This document shows, piece after piece, positions 1-7,548 of a stretch of 64,000 nucleotides of DNA. The position numbers and the translations under genes are program-made. Source of the DNA: Mycolicibacterium tusciae JS617 (GTDB lineage: Bacteria > Actinomycetota > Actinomycetes > Mycobacteriales > Mycobacteriaceae); NCBI RefSeq assembly GCF_000243415.2, contig NZ_KI912270.1, positions 4,030,001 through 4,094,000 on the forward strand. The letters run 5' to 3'. The notes beneath the pieces were generated by a model. That model was not told where the DNA came from, ran no database searches, and saw only the letters and a program-made list of their open reading frames with translations. Numbering within the stretch: position 1 is the stretch's first letter; each line of letters begins with the position of its first letter.

Positions 1-414
1 TCCATCGGTAGCAGCGAGGCACCGTTTTTGCCCAGTCTCGACGGCTTCGTCGAGTTCATCCGCGACGGCCAGTTCGATCAGATCGGGCAGCACCAGGCCG
101 GACACCTCATCGCCGAAGGGCACGCCGCGAAGGTGCTCAACATGCGGTCGACCCTGCTGACGCTCGCGGGTGGAGACCCGATGCCCGCGGCAGCCATCTC
201 CAAACTGTTGTCGATGCGCACAGGGCAGAAGTACGCCGAGTTCGCGGTGTCGTCCTTCGGCACCGACGGCGCCGTCGGCGATGTGGAGACACCGCAGGGC
301 AAGTGGGCCGAGTACCTGTTGGCCAGCCGCGCCACCACCATTTACGGCGGCACGTCGGAAGTGCAGCTCAACATCATCGCCGAGCGGCTACTGGGCCTGC
401 CCCGCGATCCGTAA
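1..414 (+). CDS. fadE6: acyl-CoA dehydrogenase, C-terminal part (FadE6-type)
   Basis: The reading frame is open from the first base of the window and stops at TAA 412-414, so this is the 3' end of a gene that starts outside. The protein ends in the signature of the acyl-CoA dehydrogenase C-terminal helical domain: IYGGTSEVQLNIIAERLLGL, in which YGGTSE contacts FAD and the LNIIAERLLGLPRD end is typical of mycobacterial FadE proteins. The family oxidises acyl-CoA to 2-enoyl-CoA with FAD. A fadD2-type gene and an Rv0269c-type gene follow, which is the M. tuberculosis Rv0271c-Rv0269c order; that neighbourhood is the reason for the symbol. Catalytic residues further upstream cannot be inspected. 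Confidence 0.85.
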   Translation, partial: SIGSSEAPFLPSLDGFVEFIRDGQFDQIGQHQAGHLIAEGHAAKVLNMRSTLLTLAGGDPMPAAAISKLLSMRTGQKYAEFAVSSFGTDGAVGDVETPQGKWAEYLLASRATTIYGGTSEVQLNIIAERLLGLPRDP

Positions 415-442
415 AATCCGCGATACCGGGTAACCCCCGGTC

Positions 443-754
443 ATGACCAACGATGTCGAGAAGCGGTGGGATCAGCCCAGCACCTTCCGTGCGGCGGCCG
501 TCTACGTCGGTGCCGTCGTCGCGGTTGCGGGCATCGTCTTTGCCCTATACGGGTTGGCCGCGCGGGAATCGGTCGTGGTGGCTTCGCTGGTGCCCGCCAC
601 GCTGTTCGCCGGCGGAGTCGGCGCGTTCGTCAAGACCTACCGGGTGTGGAAGACGCAGGGCGCATGGCCGGCCTGGCAGGGCGCAGGCTGGTTCCTACTG
701 GTTCTGATGCTGGTATGCCTGTCCGTGCCCGGCGCGGCGATGCACGCGACTTAG
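443..754 (+). CDS. small integral membrane protein, function unknown
   Basis: This 103-aa protein has a polar N-terminus (about residues 1-15) and three predicted membrane segments at roughly residues 17-38, 44-64 and 82-100, separated by short basic loops (KTYRVWKTQ). I do not recognise a family beyond a generic mycobacterial membrane protein. ATG 443 lies 28 bp after the fadE6 stop and just downstream of a small GC hairpin (425-441). Its stop codon TAG (752-754) overlaps the stop of the convergent SDR gene, so the two genes share their last bases. Coding status is supported by the strong hydrophobic pattern and tight packing with the neighbours. Confidence 0.7.
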   Translation: MTNDVEKRWDQPSTFRAAAVYVGAVVAVAGIVFALYGLAARESVVVASLVPATLFAGGVGAFVKTYRVWKTQGAWPAWQGAGWFLLVLMLVCLSVPGAAMHAT

Positions 755-1530
755 GGGACGATCGAGTCGACGTACCCACCATCGACACGAAGTGCGCCAC
801 CGGTTGTCGCCGAAGCCTGCGGGGATGCCAGATAGGTGACCATGTTGGCGATCTCTTCGGGTTCGATGAGCCGTTCCAGCAGCGACTGCGGTCGGTGTTT
901 GCGCATGAACTCCCGCTGCGCGGTCTCCCACGGCAACGACTTGTCGACCAATTGATACACGAAGTCCTCGACACCGGCAGTGTGGGTCGGCCCGGCGATC
1001 ACCGAATTCACCGTGACGCCGGTGCCCGACGCATCCTTGGCGAATCCGCGGGACACCGCCAGCAAGGCCGTCTTGGACACCCCGTAGTGGATCATCTCCT
1101 CGGGAATCACGAGCGCAGAGTCACTGGCTATCTGAATCACCCGACCCCAACCGCGCTCCGTCATCGCGGGTAGGTAACTTCGGATAAGTCGCACTGCGGC
1201 AAGGACATTCACCTCGAAGTACGTGCGCCACTGCTCGTCGGTGACTTCGCGGGCGGGGACCGCCTCGAAAATGCCGAGATTGTTCACCAGGATGTCGACG
1301 TCGGGCAGCTGCCGCAAGAGCTCAGCCGTGCCGTCCTCGGTCGCCACATCAGCGGCAACGCCGATAGCGGCACCGCCAAGCGTGGCGACCGCCTCGTCAA
1401 CGCGGTCGGGGGTGCGCCCGTTCACCACGACACGGGCACCGCTGGCCGCCAATCCCTCGGCGATGGCGAAACCGATGCCCTGGGTGGAGCCGGTGACCAG
1501 GGCCGTCTTTCCTGTCAGGTCAATGTTCAC
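751..1530 (-). CDS. short-chain dehydrogenase/reductase
   Basis: A classical SDR of 259 aa, the usual family length. The NAD(P)-binding glycine motif is TGSTQGIG at residues 14-21. The structural motif is NNLG at 83-86, where Gly/Ala variation of NNAG is common. The catalytic triad is S136 (IASDSA), Y149 and K153 (YGVSK). The C-terminus LRVDGGYVDSIVP is typical of FabG-like oxidoreductases. The substrate cannot be told from sequence. It lies on the same strand as, and 29 bp downstream of, the fadD2-type gene (which ends at 1560), so it may be cotranscribed with fatty-acid activation genes. No such gene sits between fadE6 and fadD2 in M. tuberculosis as I recall it, so it is probably a lineage-specific insertion. 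Confidence 0.88.
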   Translation of the reverse strand: MNIDLTGKTALVTGSTQGIGFAIAEGLAASGARVVVNGRTPDRVDEAVATLGGAAIGVAADVATEDGTAELLRQLPDVDILVNNLGIFEAVPAREVTDEQWRTYFEVNVLAAVRLIRSYLPAMTERGWGRVIQIASDSALVIPEEMIHYGVSKTALLAVSRGFAKDASGTGVTVNSVIAGPTHTAGVEDFVYQLVDKSLPWETAQREFMRKHRPQSLLERLIEPEEIANMVTYLASPQASATTGGALRVDGGYVDSIVP

Positions 1531-1559
1531 GCTGTCCTACTACCACCGCGACAGCAGAA

Positions 1560-3353
1560 CTATTCCGATGTGTCTTCGCCCCCGTCGGCTTCGGCCTTCT
1601 CGTCGCCTCCGTCGGCTTCGGCTTTTTCGTCGTCTCCGCCGACGGCGGCCTTCTCGTCGTCTCCGTCGACGGCCATTTCGCGGAGTTCACGCTTGAGGAT
1701 CTTGCCCGTCGGATTGCGCGGCAACTCGTCGATGAAGACGACCTCGCGCGGAACCTTGTAGCGTGCCAGGTTCTCCCGCACGTACGCCTTGATGGCGTCC
1801 TCATCGATCGAAGCACCGTCGGCTTTCACCACGAAGCAGCGCAGCCGGTGTCCCCATTCCTTGTCCTCCACACCCAGCGCGGTGGCCTCGACGACGTCGG
1901 GATGGCCGCTCACGAGATCTTCGACCTCGGCGGGGAACACGTTCTCGCCGCCGGACACGATCATCTCGTCGTCACGACCGCTGACGTACAGCAGGTCGTG
2001 CTCGTCGAAGTAGCCGACGTCGCCCGAGGACATCAACCCGTCGATGATCTGCTTGTGCCCGCCGCCGGTGTAGCCCTCGAAGGGGAAGGTGTTGCCGACG
2101 AAGATTCGGCCAACCTCGCCCTGGGGCAGCTCGGTGCCGTTCTCGTCGAGGATCTTCACCTTGACACCCTTGACGACGGGACCGACCGTGCCCGGGTTGA
2201 TCGACAGGTCCTTGGGCCGCGCGATGGTGGCGAACGCAATCTCGGTCGAGCCGTACAAGTTGTAGACGACCGGCCCGAGATCCTTGAGCGCACGCGTGGC
2301 GAGTTCGGCTCCGAGCTGTGACCCCGACACGAACACGATCCGCAGTGAGGACAGGTCCGGTTTGGGCTGGGTCTTCTCCAGTTCGTCGAGCAGACGCGAC
2401 AGCATCACCGGCACGACGACGATCGCGGTGGCCTTGTTTTTCTCGATGTCCGCCAGCACGGTCGCCGGTTTGAATCGCCGACGCAGCACAAGAGTGGAGC
2501 CCAGCATCATCGCGATCGTGGCGTGCAGAAAACCCAGCGCGTGGAACATCGGCGCCGGAAGCGACGTCACCTCGCCGGACCTGAACGGCACGTGCGACAG
2601 CACACCGCCAATGGGAGCCAGCGACGGCGGGGTGCTGCGGTTGGCACCCTTCGGTGTACCGGTGGTGCCACTGGTCAGGATGATGATCGACGAGTGCCTG
2701 CTCGCCTTGGGTGCCTGCGCCGAGCTATTGCGGGCGATCAGGTCCGCAATCGTTTCGTCGGTGCTGCCGGACGGCTCGTCCTTATCCGGGTTGGTGGCCA
2801 GCGCGCGCATCTTGCCGAAATCAGGGTCGGCCTGGGAGACCGCCGACGTGTACTCGTCGTCGTAGATGATGACCTTCGCACCCTCGCGCTCGGACACCTC
2901 CTTGATCTGGGGCCCGGAGAACTCACTGTTGAGCAGGATGATGCGGGCACCGGTACGGGCTGCGCCGTACACCGAGACGAGGAACCAACGGTGGTTGCGC
3001 GCCAGGATCGCCACCCCGTCGCCACCCTTGACGCCCATTGCCAGCAGGCCGTTGGCGAGTGCATGGGCCGCGTCGTCGAGTTCTTTGAACGTGAATTCGC
3101 CGTCGTCGTCGATGACGGCGATGCCGTCGGGGGTGCGGCGCGCGTTGAGAGCCGGGATCATGCCGAACTCACCCCAGCGCCGGATGTCGGCGAGGAACGC
3201 GGCGATGTGCTGCGGTGCCTCCAGCTTCAGCGCGCCCGCTTCGAACATCTTGCGGGCGTAGTGCAGTTCGGCCGATCCGCGCTCTAGATATTTCTGGGTG
3301 GACTGCTGGATTTTGGCCGCTGCCTGCAACGGAAGATCAGTTAGCTTGGGCAT
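1560..3353 (-). CDS. fadD2: fatty-acyl-CoA synthetase (FadD2-type)
   Basis: A 597-aa member of the ANL superfamily that activates fatty acids to acyl-AMP and then acyl-CoA. The phosphate-binding loop TSGTTGTPKG is at residues 227-236, the YGSTE (A5) motif at 367-371, the hinge motif SGRDDE at 458-463, and the C-terminal catalytic lysine in PRNPTGK at K551. The normal FadD2 body ends near residue 561. Here it is followed by about 36 acidic residues built from imperfect copies of GDDEKAEADG, a repeat encoded at about 1563-1670. The start (MPKLTDLPL) is 55 bp from the divergent Rv0269c-type gene. Symbol assigned from sequence resemblance and the conserved fadE6-fadD2-Rv0269c order. Confidence 0.88.
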   Translation of the reverse strand: MPKLTDLPLQAAAKIQQSTQKYLERGSAELHYARKMFEAGALKLEAPQHIAAFLADIRRWGEFGMIPALNARRTPDGIAVIDDDGEFTFKELDDAAHALANGLLAMGVKGGDGVAILARNHRWFLVSVYGAARTGARIILLNSEFSGPQIKEVSEREGAKVIIYDDEYTSAVSQADPDFGKMRALATNPDKDEPSGSTDETIADLIARNSSAQAPKASRHSSIIILTSGTTGTPKGANRSTPPSLAPIGGVLSHVPFRSGEVTSLPAPMFHALGFLHATIAMMLGSTLVLRRRFKPATVLADIEKNKATAIVVVPVMLSRLLDELEKTQPKPDLSSLRIVFVSGSQLGAELATRALKDLGPVVYNLYGSTEIAFATIARPKDLSINPGTVGPVVKGVKVKILDENGTELPQGEVGRIFVGNTFPFEGYTGGGHKQIIDGLMSSGDVGYFDEHDLLYVSGRDDEMIVSGGENVFPAEVEDLVSGHPDVVEATALGVEDKEWGHRLRCFVVKADGASIDEDAIKAYVRENLARYKVPREVVFIDELPRNPTGKILKRELREMAVDGDDEKAAVGGDDEKAEADGGDEKAEADGGEDTSE

Positions 3354-3408
3354 GAACCCACAATATGTGACACAGGTCGCATGTCGGCTCGGAACCTAAC
3401 ATGGACCT

Positions 3409-4695
3409 ATGCCCGCTCCGCTCCAATTGGAGGTCGACGGACAGCTGGTGCCCATCACCAACCCCGACAAGGTCGTATTTCCGGCCGTCCAGGGCGGCCG
3501 GGGCCTGACGAAGATGGACCTGATGCGCTACTACCTGCACGTGGCGGACGGGGCGCTGCGGGGCGTGGCCGACCGGCCGATGATCCTCAAGCGGTTCGTG
3601 AAGGGGATCACCGAAGAGGCAATATTCCAGAAGCGCGCTCCGGCGAAACGGCCCGATTTCGTCGATGTGGCCGAACTGAAGTACGCCTCCGGGACGTCGG
3701 CCGCCGAAGCGGTGATCCACGATGCCGGCGGTCTGGTGTGGGCGGTCAATCTGGGCTGTATCGACCTCAACCCCCACCCTGTGCGCGCCGACGACCTGGC
3801 CCACCCCGACGAACTGCGGGTGGACCTGGACCCGATGCCCGGGGTTGATTGGCACCAGATTGTGCAGGTGGCCCTGGTCGCGCGCGGTGTGCTGGAGGAT
3901 TACGGGCTGACAGCGTGGCCGAAGACCTCCGGGTCACGAGGCTTTCATATCTACGCGCGCATCGAGCGGCGATGGCCCTTCAAGCAGGTGCGTCTGGCCG
4001 CCCAGACGATCGCGCGCGAGGTGGAACGTCGGGTCCCTGACCTCGCGACGAGCCGATGGTGGAAAGAAGAGCGCGAGGGTGTGTTCGTCGACTTCAACCA
4101 GAACGCGTTCGACCGCACGGTGGCATCTGCGTATTCGGTGCGGTCGCTGCCGGACGCGCGGGTGTCGACGCCGTTGTTCTGGGACGAGGTTGCCGACTGC
4201 CGTCCCGAAGAATTCACCGTCGCCACCGTGCCGGACCGATTCACCGATTACGGCGACCCGTGGGAGGGAATTGATGACTCAGCGGGTTCACTCGATCCGC
4301 TGCTGGAACTCGCCGACACGCTGGGCCCGCCCGAGAAGGCGCCCCGCGGCGGCCGGAGCCGCCCGGGCGGCGACATGGGACCCCGTAAGGGAACGGGTCG
4401 AGGCTCAGCTCGCATCTCGTCGAAGCCGCTCATCGAGATAGCGCGCACCAAAACCAAAGACGAAGCGATGGCAGCGCTGGACACGTGGCGCAGACGTTAC
4501 CCGTCGGTAGCTGAAAAGCTCGAAGCTCCAGACGTTCTGGTGGACGGCATGCGCGGCCCCAGTTCGATTTGGTACCGCATTCGAATCAACCTGCAGCATG
4601 TGCCTGAAGATCAGCGCCCACCGCAGGAACCGTTGCTCGCCGATTACAACCCGTGGGAGAACTACTCGGGGCCACAGTGGATGCGCGGAGACTGA
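3409..4695 (+). CDS. stand-alone LigD-type polymerase (PrimPol-like), Rv0269c homologue
   Basis: A 428-aa protein of the LigD polymerase-domain family (archaeo-eukaryotic primase superfamily), which adds ribo/deoxyribonucleotides at DNA ends or gaps. Catalytic metal-binding aspartates lie in DLDPMP (D139, D141). The conserved TSGSRGFHIY motif (173-182) supplies nucleotide-binding residues, and the third acidic residue is D228 in VFVDFNQN. The polymerase domain ends near residue 300. The remaining C-terminal part holds a basic Gly/Arg-rich linker (312-335) and a conserved tail ending in PWENYSGPQWMRGD. There is no ligase or nuclease domain, so it is a free-standing enzyme like mycobacterial PolD proteins. 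It is divergent from fadD2 as in M. tuberculosis. Confidence 0.88.
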   Translation: MPAPLQLEVDGQLVPITNPDKVVFPAVQGGRGLTKMDLMRYYLHVADGALRGVADRPMILKRFVKGITEEAIFQKRAPAKRPDFVDVAELKYASGTSAAEAVIHDAGGLVWAVNLGCIDLNPHPVRADDLAHPDELRVDLDPMPGVDWHQIVQVALVARGVLEDYGLTAWPKTSGSRGFHIYARIERRWPFKQVRLAAQTIAREVERRVPDLATSRWWKEEREGVFVDFNQNAFDRTVASAYSVRSLPDARVSTPLFWDEVADCRPEEFTVATVPDRFTDYGDPWEGIDDSAGSLDPLLELADTLGPPEKAPRGGRSRPGGDMGPRKGTGRGSARISSKPLIEIARTKTKDEAMAALDTWRRRYPSVAEKLEAPDVLVDGMRGPSSIWYRIRINLQHVPEDQRPPQEPLLADYNPWENYSGPQWMRGD

Positions 4696-4743
4696 GCGGT
4701 ATAGCTTTTCGCGTCGGAATATGTTCTTACGAAAGTATTAGCG

Positions 4744-4749
4744 TTGACA
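4744..4749 (+). promoter_or_regulatory. possible -35 element before the STAS gene
   Basis: TTGACA, a perfect SigA-type -35 hexamer, lies 60 bp before the STAS start. No convincing -10 hexamer is visible at 16-19 bp spacing, so this is only a hint of promoter position. Confidence 0.25.
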
Positions 4750-4808
4750 CCCTGTTGCCTTACTTTGGCTCACTACGTTGAAGGGCAAGTGATCGAGAGG
4801 AGGCACAC

Positions 4809-5213
4809 ATGTACGGCAATCCAGCTTTCGAATGTGGTGGCGCACAAATTCGTACCGTGTGCCGTCAGTTGGCCACCGTGGTGACCGTCCAGGGTGTGGT
4901 CGACGACTCCAATATCGAGCAGGTAGCCGCGCTCGCGCTGCGGTTCATCATCGCTGAGAAGCCCTTTGTGCTTGATCTCGGTGGTGTGGATTCCTTTTCA
5001 GCACATGGACTTTCGCTGCTGTCCGCGGTTGACGAGCGCTGCTTCTGCAGCGATGTTGAGTGGTCGTTGATCGCGAGCGGGCCAGTGCTTCGCGAGGCTT
5101 CCGGGCTGAACTTCCCGGTTGCCGACTCGGTACCCGATGCCCTCCACCACTTCGCGGAGAGTATCGACGAGCGTCGTCACCTGTTCCCATCGATCAATAT
5201 GAAGATCGCCTAG
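4809..5213 (+). CDS. STAS-domain protein (anti-anti-sigma-like)
   Basis: A 134-aa protein with a single STAS fold: a central strand LDLGGVDSFSAHGLSLL (about residues 54-72) corresponds to the LDLSGVxFxDSSGL core of SpoIIAA-like antagonists. The phosphorylatable Ser position is kept in a SFSAHG context, but the exact DSSG motif is not. Such proteins titrate anti-sigma factors or act in phosphorelay switches in the cytoplasm. The start is well supported by AGGAGG at 4798-4803, five bases before ATG. No anti-sigma kinase lies beside it. The nearest sigma gene (13,278) is ECF-type, which is not the usual STAS partner, so the target is unknown. Confidence 0.75.
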   Translation: MYGNPAFECGGAQIRTVCRQLATVVTVQGVVDDSNIEQVAALALRFIIAEKPFVLDLGGVDSFSAHGLSLLSAVDERCFCSDVEWSLIASGPVLREASGLNFPVADSVPDALHHFAESIDERRHLFPSINMKIA

Positions 5214-5230
5214 CAGGAAAGGACGTCATC

Positions 5231-5311
5231 GTGCTTCTCGACATTCGTTGGCTCGGGTTCCTGCTCGGCCGCCGGCACCCGGCAAAGCGCGCCGTACGCG
5301 TCGCTCACTAG
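5231..5311 (+). CDS. possible 26-aa basic peptide downstream of the STAS gene
   Basis: GTG 5231 to TAG 5309-5311 encodes 26 residues beginning MLLDIRWLGFLLGRR, with a short hydrophobic stretch followed by an Arg/Lys-rich end. It begins 17 bp after the STAS stop, preceded by a purine-rich AGGAAAGG at 5215-5222 at suitable spacing. Its last bases overlap the end of the convergent XRE gene. No homologue is recognised, and it could be a chance frame. Confidence 0.3.
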   Translation: MLLDIRWLGFLLGRRHPAKRAVRVAH

Positions 5312-6162
5312 ATAGCGCGCTCAGCCGTCCAGTTCGCCAGCAGCCGCAGGGCCGTCTCGGATGGCGATCCCGCCTCCGCGGTGTAGATACACAGCGTCTG
5401 ATCGGGATCGCCGAGCGGCGCGACGGACTCGTACTGCAGCGTCATGTCACCGACGAGCGGGTGGTGGTAGCGCTTCGTCCCGTGCGTACGTTCGCGCACA
5501 TTGTGATCGGCCCACCATCGGCGAAACTCCGGGCTTTTCACCGACAGCTCGCCCACCAACTCCATCAGCTGCGGGTCGTCGGGATGCCGCCCGGCGTCGA
5601 GGCGCAGCGTCCCGACATTGTCCTTGGCGACGTCCTCCCAGTCGACAAACAACTCGTGGGTTATCTCCTCAAGAAAGGTGTAGCGCAACAGGTTTCGTTC
5701 GCGTGGCGGCAGCGCATCGAAATCCGTGAGCAGCGCACGTGCCAGCTTGTTCGCGGCCAGCACATCCATGCGGCGCCCAAACACGAAGGCGGGTGTCACG
5801 TCGTCGAGCGTCTCGAGGATGCGCCGTACGCCCGGCCGCACCCGCTGCACGGGCGTCGGTGCGCGCCGCCTTGGCCGGCGCGGGTTGGTCTTGGCGATGC
5901 GGAAGAGATACGCGCGCTCGGTGTCGTCGAGGCGCAGCGCGCGAGCGACCGCGTCGAGGACCTCATCGGACACATTGAGGTGGCGGCCCTGTTCGAGGCG
6001 GCTGTAGTAGTCGACGCTCACACCCGCAAGCTGCGCGACCTCTTCGCGACGCAAACCCGGTACTCGTCGCGTCCGCCCCGCACCACCGATATCGAAATCG
6101 TCCACGCTCAGGCGCGCGCGGCGGGTGCGGAGGAAGTCCCTTAACTCCGCGTTGTGCTCCAT
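5308..6162 (-). CDS. MmyB-like XRE-family transcriptional regulator
   Basis: A 284-aa regulator. The N-terminal helix-turn-helix begins MEHNAELRDFLRTRRARLS and contains the hallmark PGLRREEVAQLAGVS...YYSRLEQGR. The C-terminal half is the MmyB-like ligand-binding domain (PAS-like, with NLLRYTFLE...DWEDVAKDNVGTLR and the HHPLVGDMTLQYES end). I chose ATG 6162 because the longer frame reaches 6306, into the divergent SDR gene, and its extra 48 residues do not match the family. It is divergent from the SDR at 6276, with a perfect 17-bp palindrome between them (6207-6223), the likely operator for both. The ligand is unknown. Confidence 0.9.
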   Translation of the reverse strand: MEHNAELRDFLRTRRARLSVDDFDIGGAGRTRRVPGLRREEVAQLAGVSVDYYSRLEQGRHLNVSDEVLDAVARALRLDDTERAYLFRIAKTNPRRPRRRAPTPVQRVRPGVRRILETLDDVTPAFVFGRRMDVLAANKLARALLTDFDALPPRERNLLRYTFLEEITHELFVDWEDVAKDNVGTLRLDAGRHPDDPQLMELVGELSVKSPEFRRWWADHNVRERTHGTKRYHHPLVGDMTLQYESVAPLGDPDQTLCIYTAEAGSPSETALRLLANWTAERAI

Positions 6163-6206
6163 GCAACCAGTCTGAGGCCCGCGGAGGCCGCGCACCCGCA
6201 CAAACG

Positions 6207-6223
6207 TAGGTCTGCCAGACCTA
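6207..6223. promoter_or_regulatory. 17-bp palindromic operator between XRE and SDR genes
   Basis: TAGGTCTGCCAGACCTA is a perfect palindrome with 8-bp arms around a central C. It lies 45 bp before the XRE start and 53 bp before the SDR start. The placement suggests autoregulation plus control of the SDR. A related palindrome occurs at 13,211-13,227 before the second MmyB-like regulator. Confidence 0.7.
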
Positions 6224-6275
6224 GGTAGAGCAGGGCTCGATGAGGCGGTAAGCATCGCACTATCGCGATGTTGAT

Positions 6276-7079
6276 ATGGGCATGACCACTTCAACCCATT
6301 CAACACACAACACCAACACCAACACCACTCTCACCGGCCGCGTCGCGGTCGTGACCGGCGCATCGAGCGGCATCGGCGCGGCCACCGCCAAGAGGCTGGC
6401 CGCCTCGGGCGCGAAGGTCGCCCTGCTCGCGCGGCGCGCCGAGCGGCTGGAGAAGCTCGTCAGCGAGATCGAGGAGTCCGGCGGCACCGCGCTCGCCATC
6501 GCAATCGATGTGTCCGACGCCGACGCTGTCCGCGCCGCCGCCGAGCAGGTGGCCAGCGAGCTGGGCACCGTCGACCTGCTGTTCAACAACGCCGGCGTCA
6601 TGCTTCCGGCCCCGGTCGAGGAGCAGCGCTTCGACCAGTGGCAGCAACAGATCGACCTCAACATCAGCGGTCTGATGTACGTGATCGGCGCATTCGTCCC
6701 GCAACTCATCGCGGCGGCCGCCGAGAAGGGCGTGGCCGATCTGATCAACACATCGTCGATCGGCGCACAGAACATCTTCCCGAACTTCGCCGTCTACTCC
6801 GGAACGAAGGCTTACGTGACGCATATGTCGCGGACGCTGCGTACGGAACTCGGACCCAAGGGGGTCAGGGTGTCGGCGATCGAACCGGGCATCGTCGAGA
6901 CGGAGCTGGCGGAGCACGTGACCGACGCCGGGGCTACGGAATGGATCACCGAGACCAAGGGCCAAATCGCGGTACTCGAGTCCGAGGACGTGGCCGAGGC
7001 GATCAATTTCCTGGCCGGCCAGCCGGCGCGAGCGAACTTCCAGCAGCTCACGATCATGCCGACTGCACAGGCTTCGTAA
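6276..7079 (+). CDS. short-chain dehydrogenase/reductase paired with XRE regulator
   Basis: A classical SDR of 267 aa. TGASSGIG at residues 27-34 binds NAD(P), NNAG is at 104-107, and the catalytic residues are S160/S161, Y174 and K178 (YSGTKAY). A Thr/Asn/His-rich leader (residues 3-19, from CACCAACACC-type repeats) precedes the Rossmann fold. The start may be ATG 6276 or ATG 6282, six bases later. Divergently transcribed MmyB-like XRE/SDR pairs are common in actinobacteria, where the regulator typically controls the oxidoreductase. The substrate is not predictable. Confidence 0.9.
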   Translation: MGMTTSTHSTHNTNTNTTLTGRVAVVTGASSGIGAATAKRLAASGAKVALLARRAERLEKLVSEIEESGGTALAIAIDVSDADAVRAAAEQVASELGTVDLLFNNAGVMLPAPVEEQRFDQWQQQIDLNISGLMYVIGAFVPQLIAAAAEKGVADLINTSSIGAQNIFPNFAVYSGTKAYVTHMSRTLRTELGPKGVRVSAIEPGIVETELAEHVTDAGATEWITETKGQIAVLESEDVAEAINFLAGQPARANFQQLTIMPTAQAS

Positions 7080-7101
7080 ACCAGGGCTCTAATATTCGTC
7101 C

Positions 7102-7548
7102 ATGCCGTCCAAGGCGAGGCGTCCGGACCTCGCGGCCATGCTGGCACCGTTGCTCCGCGAGTTGATCGCCGCGGAGCTTCCAGTGTTGAAAGAACACGAT
7201 GTGTCGATGTGGGGCTACTCAGTGTTGCTCGCGCTTGACGAATCGCCGGTGCGCACCCAGGCCGCACTCGCCGAGTCCATCGGCGCCGACAAGACGCGCA
7301 TCATCGGAACGCTCGACGAGCTGCAGGCGAAGGGATACATCGAGCGGCATGCCGATCCCAACGATCGCCGCGTGCGACTGCTGGCCATCACCGACTCGGG
7401 CCGGAAGGTGAAAGACGCGGTACAGGAGGGCATTCAGCGCGGCGAGGAACGCTGGCTCTCGGTGCTCTCGGCCGACGAGCGTCGGGCGTTTCTACGCGCG
7501 GTGCAGGAAATGACGCGCGTCGGCAATACCCCTAGGGTCGAAGAGTGA
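7102..7548 (+). CDS. MarR-family transcriptional regulator
   Basis: A 148-aa winged-helix regulator of typical MarR length. The DNA-recognition region is TQAALAESIGADKTRIIGTLDELQAKGYIERHADPNDRRVRLLAIT (about residues 52-97). DPNDRRVR is the wing characteristic of the family. Flanking helices form the dimer interface. Its last four bases overlap the GTG of the permease gene (GTGA at 7545-7548), so the two are translationally coupled. That makes the purine permease its most likely target, with a purine-related effector as an inference only. Confidence 0.88.
   Translation: MPSKARRPDLAAMLAPLLRELIAAELPVLKEHDVSMWGYSVLLALDESPVRTQAALAESIGADKTRIIGTLDELQAKGYIERHADPNDRRVRLLAITDSGRKVKDAVQEGIQRGEERWLSVLSADERRAFLRAVQEMTRVGNTPRVEE

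Noticed and set aside
425..441. GC hairpin (ACCGGG-N5-CCCGGT) between fadE6 and the small membrane protein gene
   Set aside because: Only a 6-bp stem with no U-tract, ending one base before the next start codon; too weak to call a terminator or regulator.
466..1173. 235-codon plus-strand frame
   Set aside because: Runs through the small membrane protein gene and antisense to the SDR; no domain content.
6163..6306. 48-residue N-terminal extension of the first XRE regulator
   Set aside because: It would cover the operator palindrome and the start of the divergent SDR gene and has no family similarity.
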